DNA of 64,000 nucleotides. Source: Methylobacterium cerastii (GTDB lineage: Bacteria > Pseudomonadota > Alphaproteobacteria > Rhizobiales > Beijerinckiaceae). The notes below the pieces were generated by a model that saw only the letters and a list, made by a program, of their open reading frames with translations, had not been told where the DNA came from and made no database searches. The position numbers and the translations under genes were made by a program. Position 1 is the first letter of the stretch. Each line of letters opens with the position of its first letter. The DNA lies in assembly GCF_022179125.1 (NCBI RefSeq), contig NZ_BPQG01000018.1, positions 51,456 to 115,455 of the forward strand. Direction: 5' to 3'. Below, one piece after another: positions 45,913 to 54,646 of the stretch.

Positions 45913-46860
45913 GTGATCCGCTTCGAGGGCGTCTCCAAGCACTTCCCCGGGGCGCCCGGCCCCGCCGTCGACCGGCTCGACCTGACGATCCCCGAGGGCA
46001 GCACCTCCGTGCTGATCGGGCCTTCGGGCTGCGGCAAGTCGACGACGCTGCGGCTGGTCAACCGGCTGATCGACCCGGATGCCGGGCGCATCACCCTCGG
46101 TGGGCGCGATGTCGCGACCACGGACCCGATCGCCCTGCGCCGCGGCATCGGCTACGTGCTGCAGGGGGTCGGCCTGTTTCCCCATCGCAGCGTCGCCGAG
46201 AACGTCGCCACCGTCCCCGGCTTGCTGGGCTGGCCGAAGGCGCGGATCGCCGGCCGCGTCGACGCGATGCTCGATCTCGTCGGCCTCGATCCGGCGACCT
46301 ATCGCGACCGCCGCCCGGACGCGCTCTCCGGCGGCCAGCGCCAGCGCGTCGGCGTCGCCCGGGCGCTCGCCGCGGACCCGCCGGTGATCCTGATGGACGA
46401 GCCGTTCGGCGCCGTCGACCCGGTCGCGCGCGGCCGGCTCCAGGCCGAGATCGGCGCGATCCTCAAGCGTCTGTCCAAGACCGTGTTGATCGTCACCCAC
46501 GACATCGACGAGGCGATGCTGATGGGCGATCGCGTCGTGCTGATGCGGGCCGGTCGCGTGGTCCAGGCGGAGGTGCCGCGCGCCCTCCTGGCGGCGCCGG
46601 CCGACGCCTTCGTGGCGTCCTTCGTCGGGGAGGACCGGGCGCTGCGCCGTCTCGCGCTGGTGACGGTGGCGGAGGCCGCCGAGCCCGGCGAGGCTGTGGG
46701 TGCGCCGAGTATCGCGGCCGGTGCGTCGCTGCGCGATGCCCTCTCGGCGATGCTGGCCGCCGGCTGCACGCGCCTCGTCGTCACCGGCGGGCCGGGGGCG
46801 CGCCACGTGACCCTGGACGCGATCCAGCGCGCGGGCTCCGTCGGGAAGCGCGAGGCCTGA
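45913..46860 (+). CDS. ABC transporter ATPase of the glycine-betaine/choline type (OpuCA/OsmV-like)
   Basis: This 315-aa nucleotide-binding protein starts at a GTG: Walker A GPSGCGKST, Q-loop VLQGVGLFPHR, signature LSGGQRQRVGVARALA, Walker B VILMDEPFGAVD, switch His THDIDEAM. The gap between signature and N-terminal QGVGLFPH loop, and the short CBS-like C-terminal domain (SLRDALSAMLAAGCTRLVVTG), are typical of OpuCA/ProV-type ATPases for quaternary amines. No permease or binding protein is next to it; the following gene is rpsD in the other direction. It may work with components encoded elsewhere or be a remnant. Confidence 0.85.
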   Translation: MIRFEGVSKHFPGAPGPAVDRLDLTIPEGSTSVLIGPSGCGKSTTLRLVNRLIDPDAGRITLGGRDVATTDPIALRRGIGYVLQGVGLFPHRSVAENVATVPGLLGWPKARIAGRVDAMLDLVGLDPATYRDRRPDALSGGQRQRVGVARALAADPPVILMDEPFGAVDPVARGRLQAEIGAILKRLSKTVLIVTHDIDEAMLMGDRVVLMRAGRVVQAEVPRALLAAPADAFVASFVGEDRALRRLALVTVAEAAEPGEAVGAPSIAAGASLRDALSAMLAAGCTRLVVTGGPGARHVTLDAIQRAGSVGKREA

Positions 46861-46929
46861 AGGGGCGTCGGTTTTTCCGGGGCGTTTACAGGCGACGCCC
46901 GGTCCTGGCCGCCCATTTCCAGACCCTCC

Positions 46930-46969
46930 CCGTCATCCCGGGCTCGTCTGCGGCACCCCGGGATGACGG
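46930..46969. repeat. REP-like palindrome
   Basis: Perfect 13-base arms CCGTCATCCCGGG and CCCGGGATGACGG are separated by 14 bases. CCGTCATCCCGGG-type palindromes are a widespread class of dispersed alphaproteobacterial repeats. It may also end the ABC ATPase transcript. Confidence 0.7.
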
Positions 46970-47044
46970 AAGCGTTGCGCGCGGCAGTGGAAAGTCGCGT
47001 GAACGCAAAACCGCGCGCGCCACCTCGCCTGATCACACATGGAA

Positions 47045-47070
47045 AAGGGCCGCCCTTTCGGACGACCCTT
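47045..47070 (-). terminator. Terminator of rpsD
   Basis: On the minus strand AAGGGTCGTCC and GGGCGGCCCTT pair over 11 positions with two G-U pairs around a GAAA loop, followed by TTCC. It lies beyond the repeat array, so the repeats are probably transcribed with rpsD. Confidence 0.7.
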
Positions 47071-47077
47071 CCCGTAG

Positions 47078-47173
47078 ATACGACGATGAGACGTCACGAA
47101 GATATGACGATGGAACGTCACACAGATACGACGATGACACGTCACATAGAGATGACGATGGAACGTCGAGACG
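47078..47173. repeat. Array of four 24-bp direct repeats downstream of rpsD
   Basis: Units begin at 47078, 47102, 47126 and 47150. Each carries a shared GACGATG core followed by an ACGTC block, so each also holds a tiny hairpin (e.g. TGACG, ATGGAA, CGTCA). Units 1 and 3 and units 2 and 4 are most alike, suggesting duplication of a 48-bp pair. The last unit touches the rpsD stop. Because 24 is a multiple of three, every frame reads as an eight-residue repeat. Confidence 0.85.
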
Positions 47174-47174
47174 A

Positions 47175-47792
47175 TCAGCGCGAGTAGAACTCGATCACGA
47201 GGTTCGGTTCCATCTGCACCGGGTACGGCACCTCGGTGAGGCCCGGCACGCGGGTGACGCGCGCGGTCATCTTCTGGTGATCGACCTCGATGTAGTCGGG
47301 CACGTCGCGCTCGGGGAGCTGCGAGGCGACGACCACGATCTCGAGCTGACGCGAGGCTTCCTTGACCTCGATCAGGTCGCCCGGCTTCACGAGGTAGCTC
47401 GGGATGTTGACCCGGCGCCCGTTGACCTTGATGTGGCCGTGGTTGACGAACTGGCGGGCCGCGAACGGCGTCGCCACGAACTTGGAGCGGTACACCACGG
47501 CGTCGAGGCGGCGCTCGAGCAGGCCGATCAGGTTCTCGCTCGAGTCGCCGCGCAGGCGGATGGCCTCGGCGTAGTACCGGCGGAACTGCTTCTCGGTGAT
47601 GTTGCCGTAGTAGCCCTTGAGCTTCTGCTTGGCGCGCAGCTGCGTGCCGAAGTCGCTCATCTTGCCCTTGCGGCGCTGGCCGTGCTGGCCGGGGCCGTAT
47701 TCGCGGCGGTTCACGGGGCTCTTCGGGCGGCCCCAGATGTTCTGCCCCATGCGGCGGTCGAGCTTGTGCTTCGCCTGAATCCGCTTCGACAT
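47175..47792 (-). CDS. rpsD: 30S ribosomal protein S4
   Basis: This 205-aa protein starts [41 protein letters not shown], the S4 signature for early 30S assembly. An S4 RNA-binding domain follows ([46 protein letters not shown]). The N-terminal zinc-binding Cys cluster of some S4 proteins is absent, as in most alphaproteobacteria. It is a lone gene here, as usual for this class, and is followed by the repeat array. Confidence 0.98.
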   Translation of the reverse strand: MSKRIQAKHKLDRRMGQNIWGRPKSPVNRREYGPGQHGQRRKGKMSDFGTQLRAKQKLKGYYGNITEKQFRRYYAEAIRLRGDSSENLIGLLERRLDAVVYRSKFVATPFAARQFVNHGHIKVNGRRVNIPSYLVKPGDLIEVKEASRQLEIVVVASQLPERDVPDYIEVDHQKMTARVTRVPGLTEVPYPVQMEPNLVIEFYSR

Positions 47793-47913
47793 ATCGCGTG
47801 TCCTCTCGCAAACGAGAATTCGAGGAACGCGCCCTCCTCTTCCCGCCGGCCTTGCGGCCCGGGACGACAGAGCGGCCGTGTCGGCCGTTCGCGGGTGCGT
47901 ATGAAAACGCCAA

Positions 47914-47934
47914 GCGGCCCCTCAGAGGAGCCGC
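47914..47934 (-). terminator. Possible terminator after the alpha/beta hydrolase gene
   Basis: On the minus strand GCGGCTCC and GGGGCCGC pair (one G-U) around a short loop and are followed by TTGGCGTTTTC. The short distance to the rpsD start suggests it may also lie in the rpsD promoter region. Confidence 0.4.
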
Positions 47935-47985
47935 GATGACGAGGGCGTTCCTAGTCGAGCCGGCCGAACTGGTCAATCCTCGCCG

Positions 47986-48750
47986 TCACGGGCGCGCCGC
48001 GAGGAAGGCCAGCACCCCGTCGCGGTGCGGCTTGGCGCCGACGGCGGAGCTGTGGTCGCGCCCTTCGAGCTCGAGGCTCTGCGCGTTCGGCATCAGCGCG
48101 GCGAGCGCCGGCCCGGAGCCGGCGACGGTGTCGAGGGTGCCGACGCTGACGAGGACCGGCACTTCGATCTGCCCGATCTCGGCGCGCGACAGGGTCTGGC
48201 GCGAGCCGCGCATGCAGGCGGCGAGCGCGCGCAGGTCGCTCCTGGTCTGCTCGGCGAAGATGCGGAAGGCGGCCGCCGTCGGGTTCGCGGCTTTCGTGCC
48301 CGCGGGCGCCTCGAGCGCCTCGGCGATGCCGGAGGGCAGGCCCTTTCCCTCGACGAGGTGCAGGCCGAGGCCGCCGATCAACGCCGAGCGGACGCGCGCC
48401 GCGTGGTCGAGGGCGAGGTGCGCGGTGATGCGGGCCCCCATCGAGTAGCCCATGATGTCGGCGCGCGCGATCCCGAGATGGTCGAGGAGGCGCACGGCGT
48501 CGCCCGCCATGTCCTCGGAGCCGTAGCGGGCGGGGTCGTAGAGCTTCTCGCTCTCGCCGTGGCCGCGGTTGTCCAGGGCGATGGCGCGGTAGCCGGCCTG
48601 GGTCAGCGTGCGCACCCACGTCGTGTTGACCCAGTTGACCGCGTGGTTCGAGGCGAAGCCGTGGATCAGCAGGACCGGGTCGCCGGTCCCGCCGACGGCC
48701 GGCACGTCGATGTAGGCGATCCGCACGCCGTCCGAATCGAAGCTGTCCAT
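47986..48750 (-). CDS. Alpha/beta hydrolase
   Basis: A 254-aa alpha/beta-hydrolase with oxyanion HGFASNHAV, the nucleophile elbow GYSMGA with Ser103, and a C-terminal GRDHSSAVG containing the catalytic His. A small cap follows the elbow. Possible activities are esterase, lactonase or C-C hydrolase; nothing in the sequence decides. It diverges from an FkbM-type methyltransferase gene. Confidence 0.88.
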   Translation of the reverse strand: MDSFDSDGVRIAYIDVPAVGGTGDPVLLIHGFASNHAVNWVNTTWVRTLTQAGYRAIALDNRGHGESEKLYDPARYGSEDMAGDAVRLLDHLGIARADIMGYSMGARITAHLALDHAARVRSALIGGLGLHLVEGKGLPSGIAEALEAPAGTKAANPTAAAFRIFAEQTRSDLRALAACMRGSRQTLSRAEIGQIEVPVLVSVGTLDTVAGSGPALAALMPNAQSLELEGRDHSSAVGAKPHRDGVLAFLAARP

Positions 48751-48855
48751 GGTCGTGGCCTTTCGCGTCCCGCGCCTCGCTTAAGAGCCGGCGCAGCGAT
48801 GGGCAACGCGCGAGATGCTTGCGGGCCGGCGGCGCGGCTGGCATCAGCCCGGGGC

Positions 48856-49698
48856 ATGAGCGACCATCAGCCCTACGGCACCTACGCCCCGGCCGGCCTC
48901 GTGGCGGCGATCGCCCGGCGGACCCTGCGGTTCTCGCCCGATTCCTGGCGCGGCCGAAGGATGGCGATGTTCCTGCGGCGCCTCGCGATCACGCTGATGC
49001 GCGGCAAGCCCCTCGACGTCGAGCGGCTCGGCGCCCGGATGCGGCTGCACCCCTACAACAACAATTGCGAGAAGAAGGTGCTGTTCACGCCGCAGTTCTT
49101 CGACCCGCAGGAGCGCGCCCTGCTGAAGGCGCGCCTGGAGCCGGGCTGCACCTTCCTCGACATCGGCGCCAACATCGGCGCCTACGCCCTGTTCGTGGCG
49201 GCCTTCGCCGGGCCTCGTGCGCGCATCCTCGCGGTCGAGCCGCAGCCTGACATCTTCGACCGGCTGACCTACAACATCGCCCAGAACCCGTTCCACACTG
49301 TGAAGGCGGTGGCCTGTGCCGTCGCCGACAAGGCCGGCGAGCTGACGCTGTTCGTCGACCCGCGCAACCGCGGTGAATCGAGCCTGAAGATCGTCGGCAC
49401 CAACGAGAGCGCGCAGATCAAGGTGCCGGCGGTGACCCTGATGGACCTCGTGCGCACCGAGGGCCTGACCCGCATCGACGCGATCAAGCTCGACGTGGAG
49501 GGTGCCGAGGACCTGATCCTCGAACCGTTCCTTCGCGAGGCGCCCCCGGCCCTGCTGCCGAAGCTGCTTGTCATCGAGGACGGCGTCGATCAGTGGCAGA
49601 TCGACCTGCCGAAGCTCCTAGAAGGCCACGGCTACCGCGAGACCGGCCGCACCCGGCTTAACCGGATGTTCGAGCGGGTCGCCGCTAATCCGGCGTGA
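48856..49698 (+). CDS. FkbM-family SAM-dependent methyltransferase
   Basis: This 280-aa class I methyltransferase has the FkbM core: CTFLDIGANIGAYALFVAAFAG (motif I), ILAVEPQPDIFDRLTYNI (motif II acidic strand), and IDAIKLDVEGAEDLILE. FkbM-type enzymes methylate hydroxyl groups of sugars or polyketides. It has a basic N-terminal segment (VAAIARRTLRFSPDSWRGRRMAMFLRRLAITLM) that may contact membranes or nucleic acid. Its stop overlaps the converging sfsA gene by 14 bases. Substrate unknown; a surface polysaccharide is a reasonable guess given the general class. Confidence 0.85.
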   Translation: MSDHQPYGTYAPAGLVAAIARRTLRFSPDSWRGRRMAMFLRRLAITLMRGKPLDVERLGARMRLHPYNNNCEKKVLFTPQFFDPQERALLKARLEPGCTFLDIGANIGAYALFVAAFAGPRARILAVEPQPDIFDRLTYNIAQNPFHTVKAVACAVADKAGELTLFVDPRNRGESSLKIVGTNESAQIKVPAVTLMDLVRTEGLTRIDAIKLDVEGAEDLILEPFLREAPPALLPKLLVIEDGVDQWQIDLPKLLEGHGYRETGRTRLNRMFERVAANPA

Positions 49699-50401
49699 CG
49701 ATCGGGATCGCGTCGGCGACCGTCACCCCCTCCGGGTCGATCCGGCAGCGGTAGGCGTAGGTCTCCACTCCGGCTGCCCGCGCGTCCCGAAAGGCGCGGT
49801 CGAAGGCCGGATCGAGGTCGCGGGCGACGTCGAAGGCTTCCGCCTGCATCTGCGCCACGACGATGACGACCGCGCGGCCGCCGCCGGCGACCACCTCGGC
49901 AAGGTCGCGCATGTGCCGCGCACTCCGGGCCGCGACGCAGTCGGGGAACTCGGCGAGGTCCGCCTGCCGCATCAGGTGGCAGTTCTTCACCTCCACGTGG
50001 GCCGGCGGGAGCCCGCCCCCGCTTGCGAGGAAATCGACGCGGCTCGCCGCAGCGTAGCGGACCTCTGGCTTCAGCGCCGTGTAGCCGGACAGCGGCGCGA
50101 GGCCGCCTGCGGCGAAGGCTTCGGCGACCAGCGCGTTCGGGCGCATCGTGTTGATGCCGACCCATTGCGGGCCGCCGGGCAAGTTCGCCTCCACTAGCTC
50201 CCAGGAATAGGTGAGCTTCCGGGTCGGGCTGTTGGCAGGCGAGAGCAGGACGCGGTTCCCGGCTTCCTTCAGGCCCAGCATCGCGCCGGGGTTGGCACAA
50301 TGCGCGGTGACGCGCGTGCCGTCGGCCAGGTCCACGTCGGCGAGGAAGCGCTTGTAGCGCTGCACCAGGCGGCCTTCGATCAGGGGTGTGGGAAAGCGCA
50401 T
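49685..50401 (-). CDS. sfsA: SfsA-family DNA/RNA nuclease-like protein
   Basis: This 238-aa protein has the SfsA core: RYKRFLADVDLADGTRVTAHCANPGAMLGL, YSWELVEANLPGGPQWVGINTMRPN, SRVDFLASGG, HVEVKNCHLMRQADLAEFPDCVAARSARHMRDLAEVV (the PD-(D/E)xK-like EVK strand), and IDPEGVTVADAIPIVTPD. The start at the ATG 50401 is the family start; the frame is open further but unconserved. SfsA was first known as a sugar-fermentation stimulation protein and is now considered a nuclease-like protein. Confidence 0.92.
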   Translation of the reverse strand: MRFPTPLIEGRLVQRYKRFLADVDLADGTRVTAHCANPGAMLGLKEAGNRVLLSPANSPTRKLTYSWELVEANLPGGPQWVGINTMRPNALVAEAFAAGGLAPLSGYTALKPEVRYAAASRVDFLASGGGLPPAHVEVKNCHLMRQADLAEFPDCVAARSARHMRDLAEVVAGGGRAVVIVVAQMQAEAFDVARDLDPAFDRAFRDARAAGVETYAYRCRIDPEGVTVADAIPIVTPD

Positions 50402-50523
50402 CGGGTCCTGGCTGCGTCGCGGTCGCAGTGCATAGCCGACACGTGCCCGCGCATGAAGGCACCCTCGGTGGTCGCGCGCCCTCCGCCGCGCTATCTGCGA
50501 CGGAACCCAGGACGACGAGCCCC

Positions 50524-51264
50524 ATGACAATCGATCCCACCGCGATGACCGCCGCAATCCTCGTGATCGGCGACGAGATCCTGTCCGGCCGGACGAAGGA
50601 CAAGAACATCGGCACGATCGCCGACTATCTCACAGCGGTCGGCATCGACCTGCGCGAGGTGCGGATCGTGCCCGACGAGCCGGACGCGATCGTCGGCGCG
50701 GTGAACGCGCTCCGCGCGGCCCACACCTACCTGTTCACCACCGGCGGCATCGGCCCGACCCACGACGACATCACCGCCGACTGCGTCGCCGAGGCCTTCG
50801 GCGTCGGCATCGACGTCGACCCGCGCGCCAAGGCGATGCTGCTGGAGCGGCACAAGCCCGAGGACCTGAACGAAGCCCGACTGCGCATGGCGCGGATCCC
50901 GGACGGCGCCGACCTGATCGCCAACCCGATCTCGAAGGCGCCGGGCTTCCGCATCGGCAACGTCTTCGTCATGGCCGGCGTGCCCTCGATCATGCAGGCG
51001 ATGCTCGACCAGGTCGGCCCGACCCTGCCCACCGGCGCCCGGATGCTCTCCGAGACTGTCGAGGCCGGCAACCTGCCCGAGGGCAACTACGCCGCCGACC
51101 TCGCTGAGATCGCGAAGTCCTACGCGGACGTATCGATTGGATCCTATCCCTCGATGACGAAGGACGGGTTCGCCAACCGCATCGTCGCCCGCGGCAAGGA
51201 TGCCGCCTCGGTGGCGCGTGCGCGGGCCGAGATCGAGGCGCTGGTGGCGCGCCTGCGCGGCTGA
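50524..51264 (+). CDS. CinA-N-type/MoaB-like molybdopterin-binding domain protein
   Basis: This 246-aa protein has the MoaB/Mog fold of the CinA N-terminal domain: AAILVIGDEILSGRTKDKNIGTIADYLTAVGIDLREVRIVPDE, then YLFTTGGIGPTHDDITADCVAEAFG and MAGVPSIMQAM. It lacks the C-terminal nicotinamide-nucleotide amidase domain of full CinA. Stand-alone versions are common in alphaproteobacteria; pyrophosphatase or pterin roles are suspected. The ATG at 50545 is an alternative start. Confidence 0.88.
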   Translation: MTIDPTAMTAAILVIGDEILSGRTKDKNIGTIADYLTAVGIDLREVRIVPDEPDAIVGAVNALRAAHTYLFTTGGIGPTHDDITADCVAEAFGVGIDVDPRAKAMLLERHKPEDLNEARLRMARIPDGADLIANPISKAPGFRIGNVFVMAGVPSIMQAMLDQVGPTLPTGARMLSETVEAGNLPEGNYAADLAEIAKSYADVSIGSYPSMTKDGFANRIVARGKDAASVARARAEIEALVARLRG

Positions 51265-51308
51265 CGGCAGCCCGTCTCAGTTTTTCCGGTTCGTGGAGCG
51301 TATGCGTG

Positions 51309-52184
51309 ATGGCCGAGCGGAAGCCCGACGACAAGGAAGCCCGGCACGACGCGCACAAGGAAGCGGTGGCCGAGATCGGCCGCCCGGATGCCTTCGTGCT
51401 GCACGAGGTGATCCGGCGCGAGGGCAATGAGGAGTTGCGCCGCGACGGCGGGGCGCTGTTCCTCTCGGCCTTCGCCGCGGGCTTGAGCATCGCACTGTCG
51501 CTGATCGTGCCTGGCGTGCTGAAGACCCATCTTCCCAAGGGCGAGTGGACAAAGCTCCTCACCACGATGGGCTATGCGGTGGGCTTCCTGGTGGTGGTGC
51601 TCGGGCGGCAGCAACTCTTCACCGAGAACACCATCACGCCGATCCTGCCGCTGCTACACGACCGCTCGGCGAAGACCGCGTGGCGGGTGCTGCGCCTCTG
51701 GGCGATCGTGCTCTCGGGCAACATCCTGGCGACCCTGGCGATCGCGACCGTGCTCGCCCATACCGGCGCCTTCGAGCCGTCGGTTAAGGCGGCCTTTGCC
51801 GAGATCAGCCACCAGGCCATCGCGTTTCCGTTCTGGGACACCGTGCTGAAGGCGATCTTCGCCGGCTGGATGATCGCCTTGATGGTCTGGTTCCTACCGG
51901 CCACCGGTACGGCGGCGCCGTTCGTGATCTTTCTGATGACCTGGCTGGTCTCCCTCTGCGGCCTCGCCCACATCGTCGCGGGATCGGTCGAGGCGTTCTA
52001 CCTCGTGGTCACCGGCGCGGCGACGATGGGCGAGTACGCCGAGCGGTTCTTCGTGCCGACGTTGGTCGGCAACGTCTTCGGCGGCATGACGCTGGTGGCG
52101 GTGCTCAATTACGGACAGGTCGCCCCGGAGGTCGAGGAGAGCCGCGAGGTCGAGGAGGCCGAGGGCGGCGCCAACCGGGATTGA
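51309..52184 (+). CDS. Formate/nitrite transporter family channel
   Basis: This 291-aa membrane protein has six or more hydrophobic helices of the FNT fold (GGALFLSAFAAGLSIALSLIVPGVL, FLVVVLGRQQLFTENTITPILPLL, WMIALMVWFLPATGTAAPFVIFLMTWLVSLCGLAHIVAGSVEAFYLVVTGAA). Both ends are highly charged, which is closer to YfdC-type members than to FocA. Family members pass formate, nitrite or hydrosulfide. Formate is a key intermediate in methylotrophs, so it fits the setting, but the ion is not proven. A GTG just before the ATG is a possible start. Confidence 0.85.
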   Translation: MAERKPDDKEARHDAHKEAVAEIGRPDAFVLHEVIRREGNEELRRDGGALFLSAFAAGLSIALSLIVPGVLKTHLPKGEWTKLLTTMGYAVGFLVVVLGRQQLFTENTITPILPLLHDRSAKTAWRVLRLWAIVLSGNILATLAIATVLAHTGAFEPSVKAAFAEISHQAIAFPFWDTVLKAIFAGWMIALMVWFLPATGTAAPFVIFLMTWLVSLCGLAHIVAGSVEAFYLVVTGAATMGEYAERFFVPTLVGNVFGGMTLVAVLNYGQVAPEVEESREVEEAEGGANRD

Positions 52185-52316
52185 GGACGGTTCGCCCCCG
52201 CCGGCTGAGTTGGCTTTCCCACGGATTCGACCGAAAAGCTGATCCGAAGAGGCCGTGCTGGCGGCGTTCGCTCCATCGCGACGCGGCCGGAAACAGGGTC
52301 GATTGGGAAAGGGACG

Positions 52317-53945
52317 ATGCGTTCGCTAAAGGTCCGCTTCGCCTTGCTGCTCGGGTCGATCGCCCTCGTCGTCGTGCTGGCGGCGGCCGGCGTGCTCGCC
52401 GCGATCGGCGCCGCCGAGCGGACGATCGACCGGACGCTCGCCGCGCAGGGGCGCCTCGAACTCCTGGCCGAGCTGTCGGGCCGGATGACCCAATTCGGCA
52501 TGGCCGCGGTCGAGACCATCGGCAACCCCGACCTCGCGCCGGAAGCGATGGGCATCGCGCGGAGCAACGTCGACCGCGCGCTGACAACCGTCGACGAGGC
52601 GCTGTCGCGATCCGTCGCCGGCAGCGACGACCCGCTGGACCGGATGCAATACGCCCTGCGCAGCCGGCCGATGGCGCAGCTGCGCGCGGCCCGGGTGATC
52701 CTCGACCGGCAGGTGTCTCAGATCGTCCGCGAGACCGATTCCGAGAAGCGCCAGAACTCGATCAAGGGTGCGCTCAACGGCTTCGGCGCGATGACCGGGC
52801 AGCCGCTCTCGTTCCTGATCGAGGCCGAGCGCCGCAGCATGGTGCTGGGCTCGGATGCGGCCCGCGAGCTGTCGCGCCGCCTGCGGATCGCGGCGGCCCT
52901 GGCGGTGCTCGACGCGCTCGGGCTCGTCGTGCTGCTGTGGCGGAGCATCACCCGGCCGACTTTGGCGCGGATCGAGGCCGTGCGCCGGGCCGCCGGCGCC
53001 ATCGGCGGCGGAAAGCTCGACACGCGCTTGTCCGTCGCGACCCGCGACGAGCTCGGCCTGTTGGTCGCCAACGTCAACCGCATGGCGGCACGCCTTTCTC
53101 GCCGCGAAGGCCGCGTTGCCGCCGACCGCGCGGCCTTGGAGGACACGGTCGAGGCCCGCACCGCCGACCTTCGCGCCGCCAACGCCCGACTCGAGGCGGT
53201 CGACCGCTCGCGCCGCCGCTTCTTCGCCGACGTGAGTCACGAGCTGCGCACCCCGCTGACCGTCATCCTCGGGGAATGCGACCTCGCGGCCCGCGCCGGA
53301 CCCCGCATCACCGATCACGCCCCGGCCTTCGCCACCATCCGCAAGCGCGCGATGCGGCTGAAGCTGCGTGTGGAGGATCTCCTGCGTGTCGCCCGCTCGG
53401 AATCGGGCGAGATCGAGCTCGACCGCCGGGCCCTCGGGCTCGCCCCGGTCCTGGCCGAGGCGGTCGACAACCTCGCATCGGAGGCCGCCCGACGCCGCGT
53501 CGCGCTGACCTTCGAGCCGGGTGCGCGAGACCTCGAAGTGCTGGCCGACCGCGAGTGGATGCGCCAGGTCGTCGAGAGCCTGATCGACAACGCGCTGCGC
53601 CACGCCACAGGGCTCACCCGGGTCGTCGTCGCCCTGTCCGGCGGCGGCGCGGCGCCGGCGCGCATCACGGTCACCGACGACGGGCCGGGTTTCGGCGACC
53701 GCGAGCAGACGTTGTTCGAGCGCTTCCGGCGCGGCGACCGCCCGGCGGAGATGGGCTTCGGGATCGGATTGGCCCTGGCGCGTTGGCTCATCGAACAGCA
53801 TGATGGCACAATCCGCCTCGGCGCTGGCGAGGACGGCCACGGGGCGAGGGTCACGCTGGACCTCCCGCCTCTCGACCTCACCGTTGAGGGCGACGACGCG
53901 GCGAGCCGGGACGATCGACGGATGCGGAAGGACGACGCGGCATGA
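52317..53945 (+). CDS. mxbD: Sensor histidine kinase, MxbD-like
   Basis: A 542-aa kinase with a first membrane helix at about 8-29, a periplasmic or intervening helical region, and a second helix at about 185-205. A HAMP-like linker, HisKA with His308 (FADVSHELRTPLTVILGE) and an ATPase domain (ESLIDNALRHATG, VTDDGPGFGDREQTLFERFRRG, GFGIGLALARWLIE) complete it. An AAAGGGA ribosome-binding site precedes the ATG. It overlaps the regulator gene by four bases (ATGA) and lies just upstream of pqqA. This is the position of mxbD, whose loss abolishes methanol oxidation in M. extorquens AM1. The name rests on position and architecture; the signal is unknown. Confidence 0.8.
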   Translation: MRSLKVRFALLLGSIALVVVLAAAGVLAAIGAAERTIDRTLAAQGRLELLAELSGRMTQFGMAAVETIGNPDLAPEAMGIARSNVDRALTTVDEALSRSVAGSDDPLDRMQYALRSRPMAQLRAARVILDRQVSQIVRETDSEKRQNSIKGALNGFGAMTGQPLSFLIEAERRSMVLGSDAARELSRRLRIAAALAVLDALGLVVLLWRSITRPTLARIEAVRRAAGAIGGGKLDTRLSVATRDELGLLVANVNRMAARLSRREGRVAADRAALEDTVEARTADLRAANARLEAVDRSRRRFFADVSHELRTPLTVILGECDLAARAGPRITDHAPAFATIRKRAMRLKLRVEDLLRVARSESGEIELDRRALGLAPVLAEAVDNLASEAARRRVALTFEPGARDLEVLADREWMRQVVESLIDNALRHATGLTRVVVALSGGGAAPARITVTDDGPGFGDREQTLFERFRRGDRPAEMGFGIGLALARWLIEQHDGTIRLGAGEDGHGARVTLDLPPLDLTVEGDDAASRDDRRMRKDDAA

Positions 53946-54646
53946 CGCGAATCCTCGTGGTCGAGGACGACATCGACATCCGTGGCCTGCTCACCCGCGG
54001 CCTCGAGGCAGAGGGCTTCTCCGTCGACACCGCCGGCTGCGTCGGCGACGCGCTGGCCGCCGCTCGAGACGAGAGTCCGGAGGCGGTGGTGCTCGACATC
54101 ACCCTGCCCGACGGGTCGGGCCACGACGTGTGCCGCTCCTTGCGCGAGGGCGGCTATCCCGGCCCGATCCTGTTCCTCTCGGCACGCGACGAGATTCGCG
54201 ACCGGGCCGAAGGCCTCGCGCTCGGGGCCGACGACTACATCGTCAAGCCCTTCGTGTTCGACGAGCTGGTGGCGCGCCTGCGCACGCACCTGATGCGCCG
54301 TCAGGCGGCGGAGGGGCCTCGCACGCTGATCAACGCGGGCAAGCTCGTCCTCGACCTAGACACCCGGCAGGTCACCTGCGGCGAGGCGTCGGCCCGCCTG
54401 ACCCCGCGCGAGGCCGAGCTGCTGGCCATGCTGATGGAGAGCGTGAACCGCCCGGTCTCCCGCGCCGACATCTTCGAGCGGCTGTGGGCGAGCCAGGGCG
54501 GCCTTTCGCTGAACGTGGTCGACGTCTACGTCGGCTACCTGCGCACGAAGATGGCCGACTTCGTCCGCCACGGTGGTCCGCTCCTCGTCACCGTGCGCGG
54601 ACGCGGCTTCATGCTGGACTCCCGCGGTCCGGACTACCGGCACTGA
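53942..54646 (+). CDS. mxbM: OmpR-type response regulator, MxbM-like
   Basis: This 234-aa regulator has a receiver domain with acidic Asp9-Asp10, phosphoacceptor Asp52 (VVLDITLPDGSG) and Lys102 (DYIVKPF). It ends in an OmpR/PhoB winged helix (TPREAELLAMLMESVNRPVSRADIFERLW, VDVYVGYLRTKM, TVRGRGFML). It overlaps mxbD (ATGA) and lies 190 bases upstream of pqqA. By position it matches mxbM, the partner of MxbD in methanol oxidation control, and it would be expected to act on methanol-dehydrogenase and perhaps pqq promoters. Confidence 0.82.
   Translation: MTRILVVEDDIDIRGLLTRGLEAEGFSVDTAGCVGDALAAARDESPEAVVLDITLPDGSGHDVCRSLREGGYPGPILFLSARDEIRDRAEGLALGADDYIVKPFVFDELVARLRTHLMRRQAAEGPRTLINAGKLVLDLDTRQVTCGEASARLTPREAELLAMLMESVNRPVSRADIFERLWASQGGLSLNVVDVYVGYLRTKMADFVRHGGPLLVTVRGRGFMLDSRGPDYRH

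Larger units (their letters stand above)
46861..47174. other. Intergenic region with a palindrome, a terminator and a 24-bp repeat array
   Basis: These 314 bases between the converging ABC ATPase and rpsD genes hold no convincing gene. They contain a REP-like palindrome (46930-46969), the rpsD terminator (47045-47070) and four direct repeats (47078-47173), each listed separately. A plus-strand frame at 46963-47187 is open only because of the repeats. Confidence 0.6.

Noticed and set aside
47078-47173. CRISPR array
   Set aside because: The units are contiguous 24-mers without unique spacers, and no cas gene is present.
46963-47187. A 74-codon plus-strand frame with eight-residue repeats (TTMxRHxx pattern)
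   Set aside because: The repeats come from the 24-bp array, whose period is a multiple of three, so all frames look repetitive. No ribosome-binding site or conserved start is visible.
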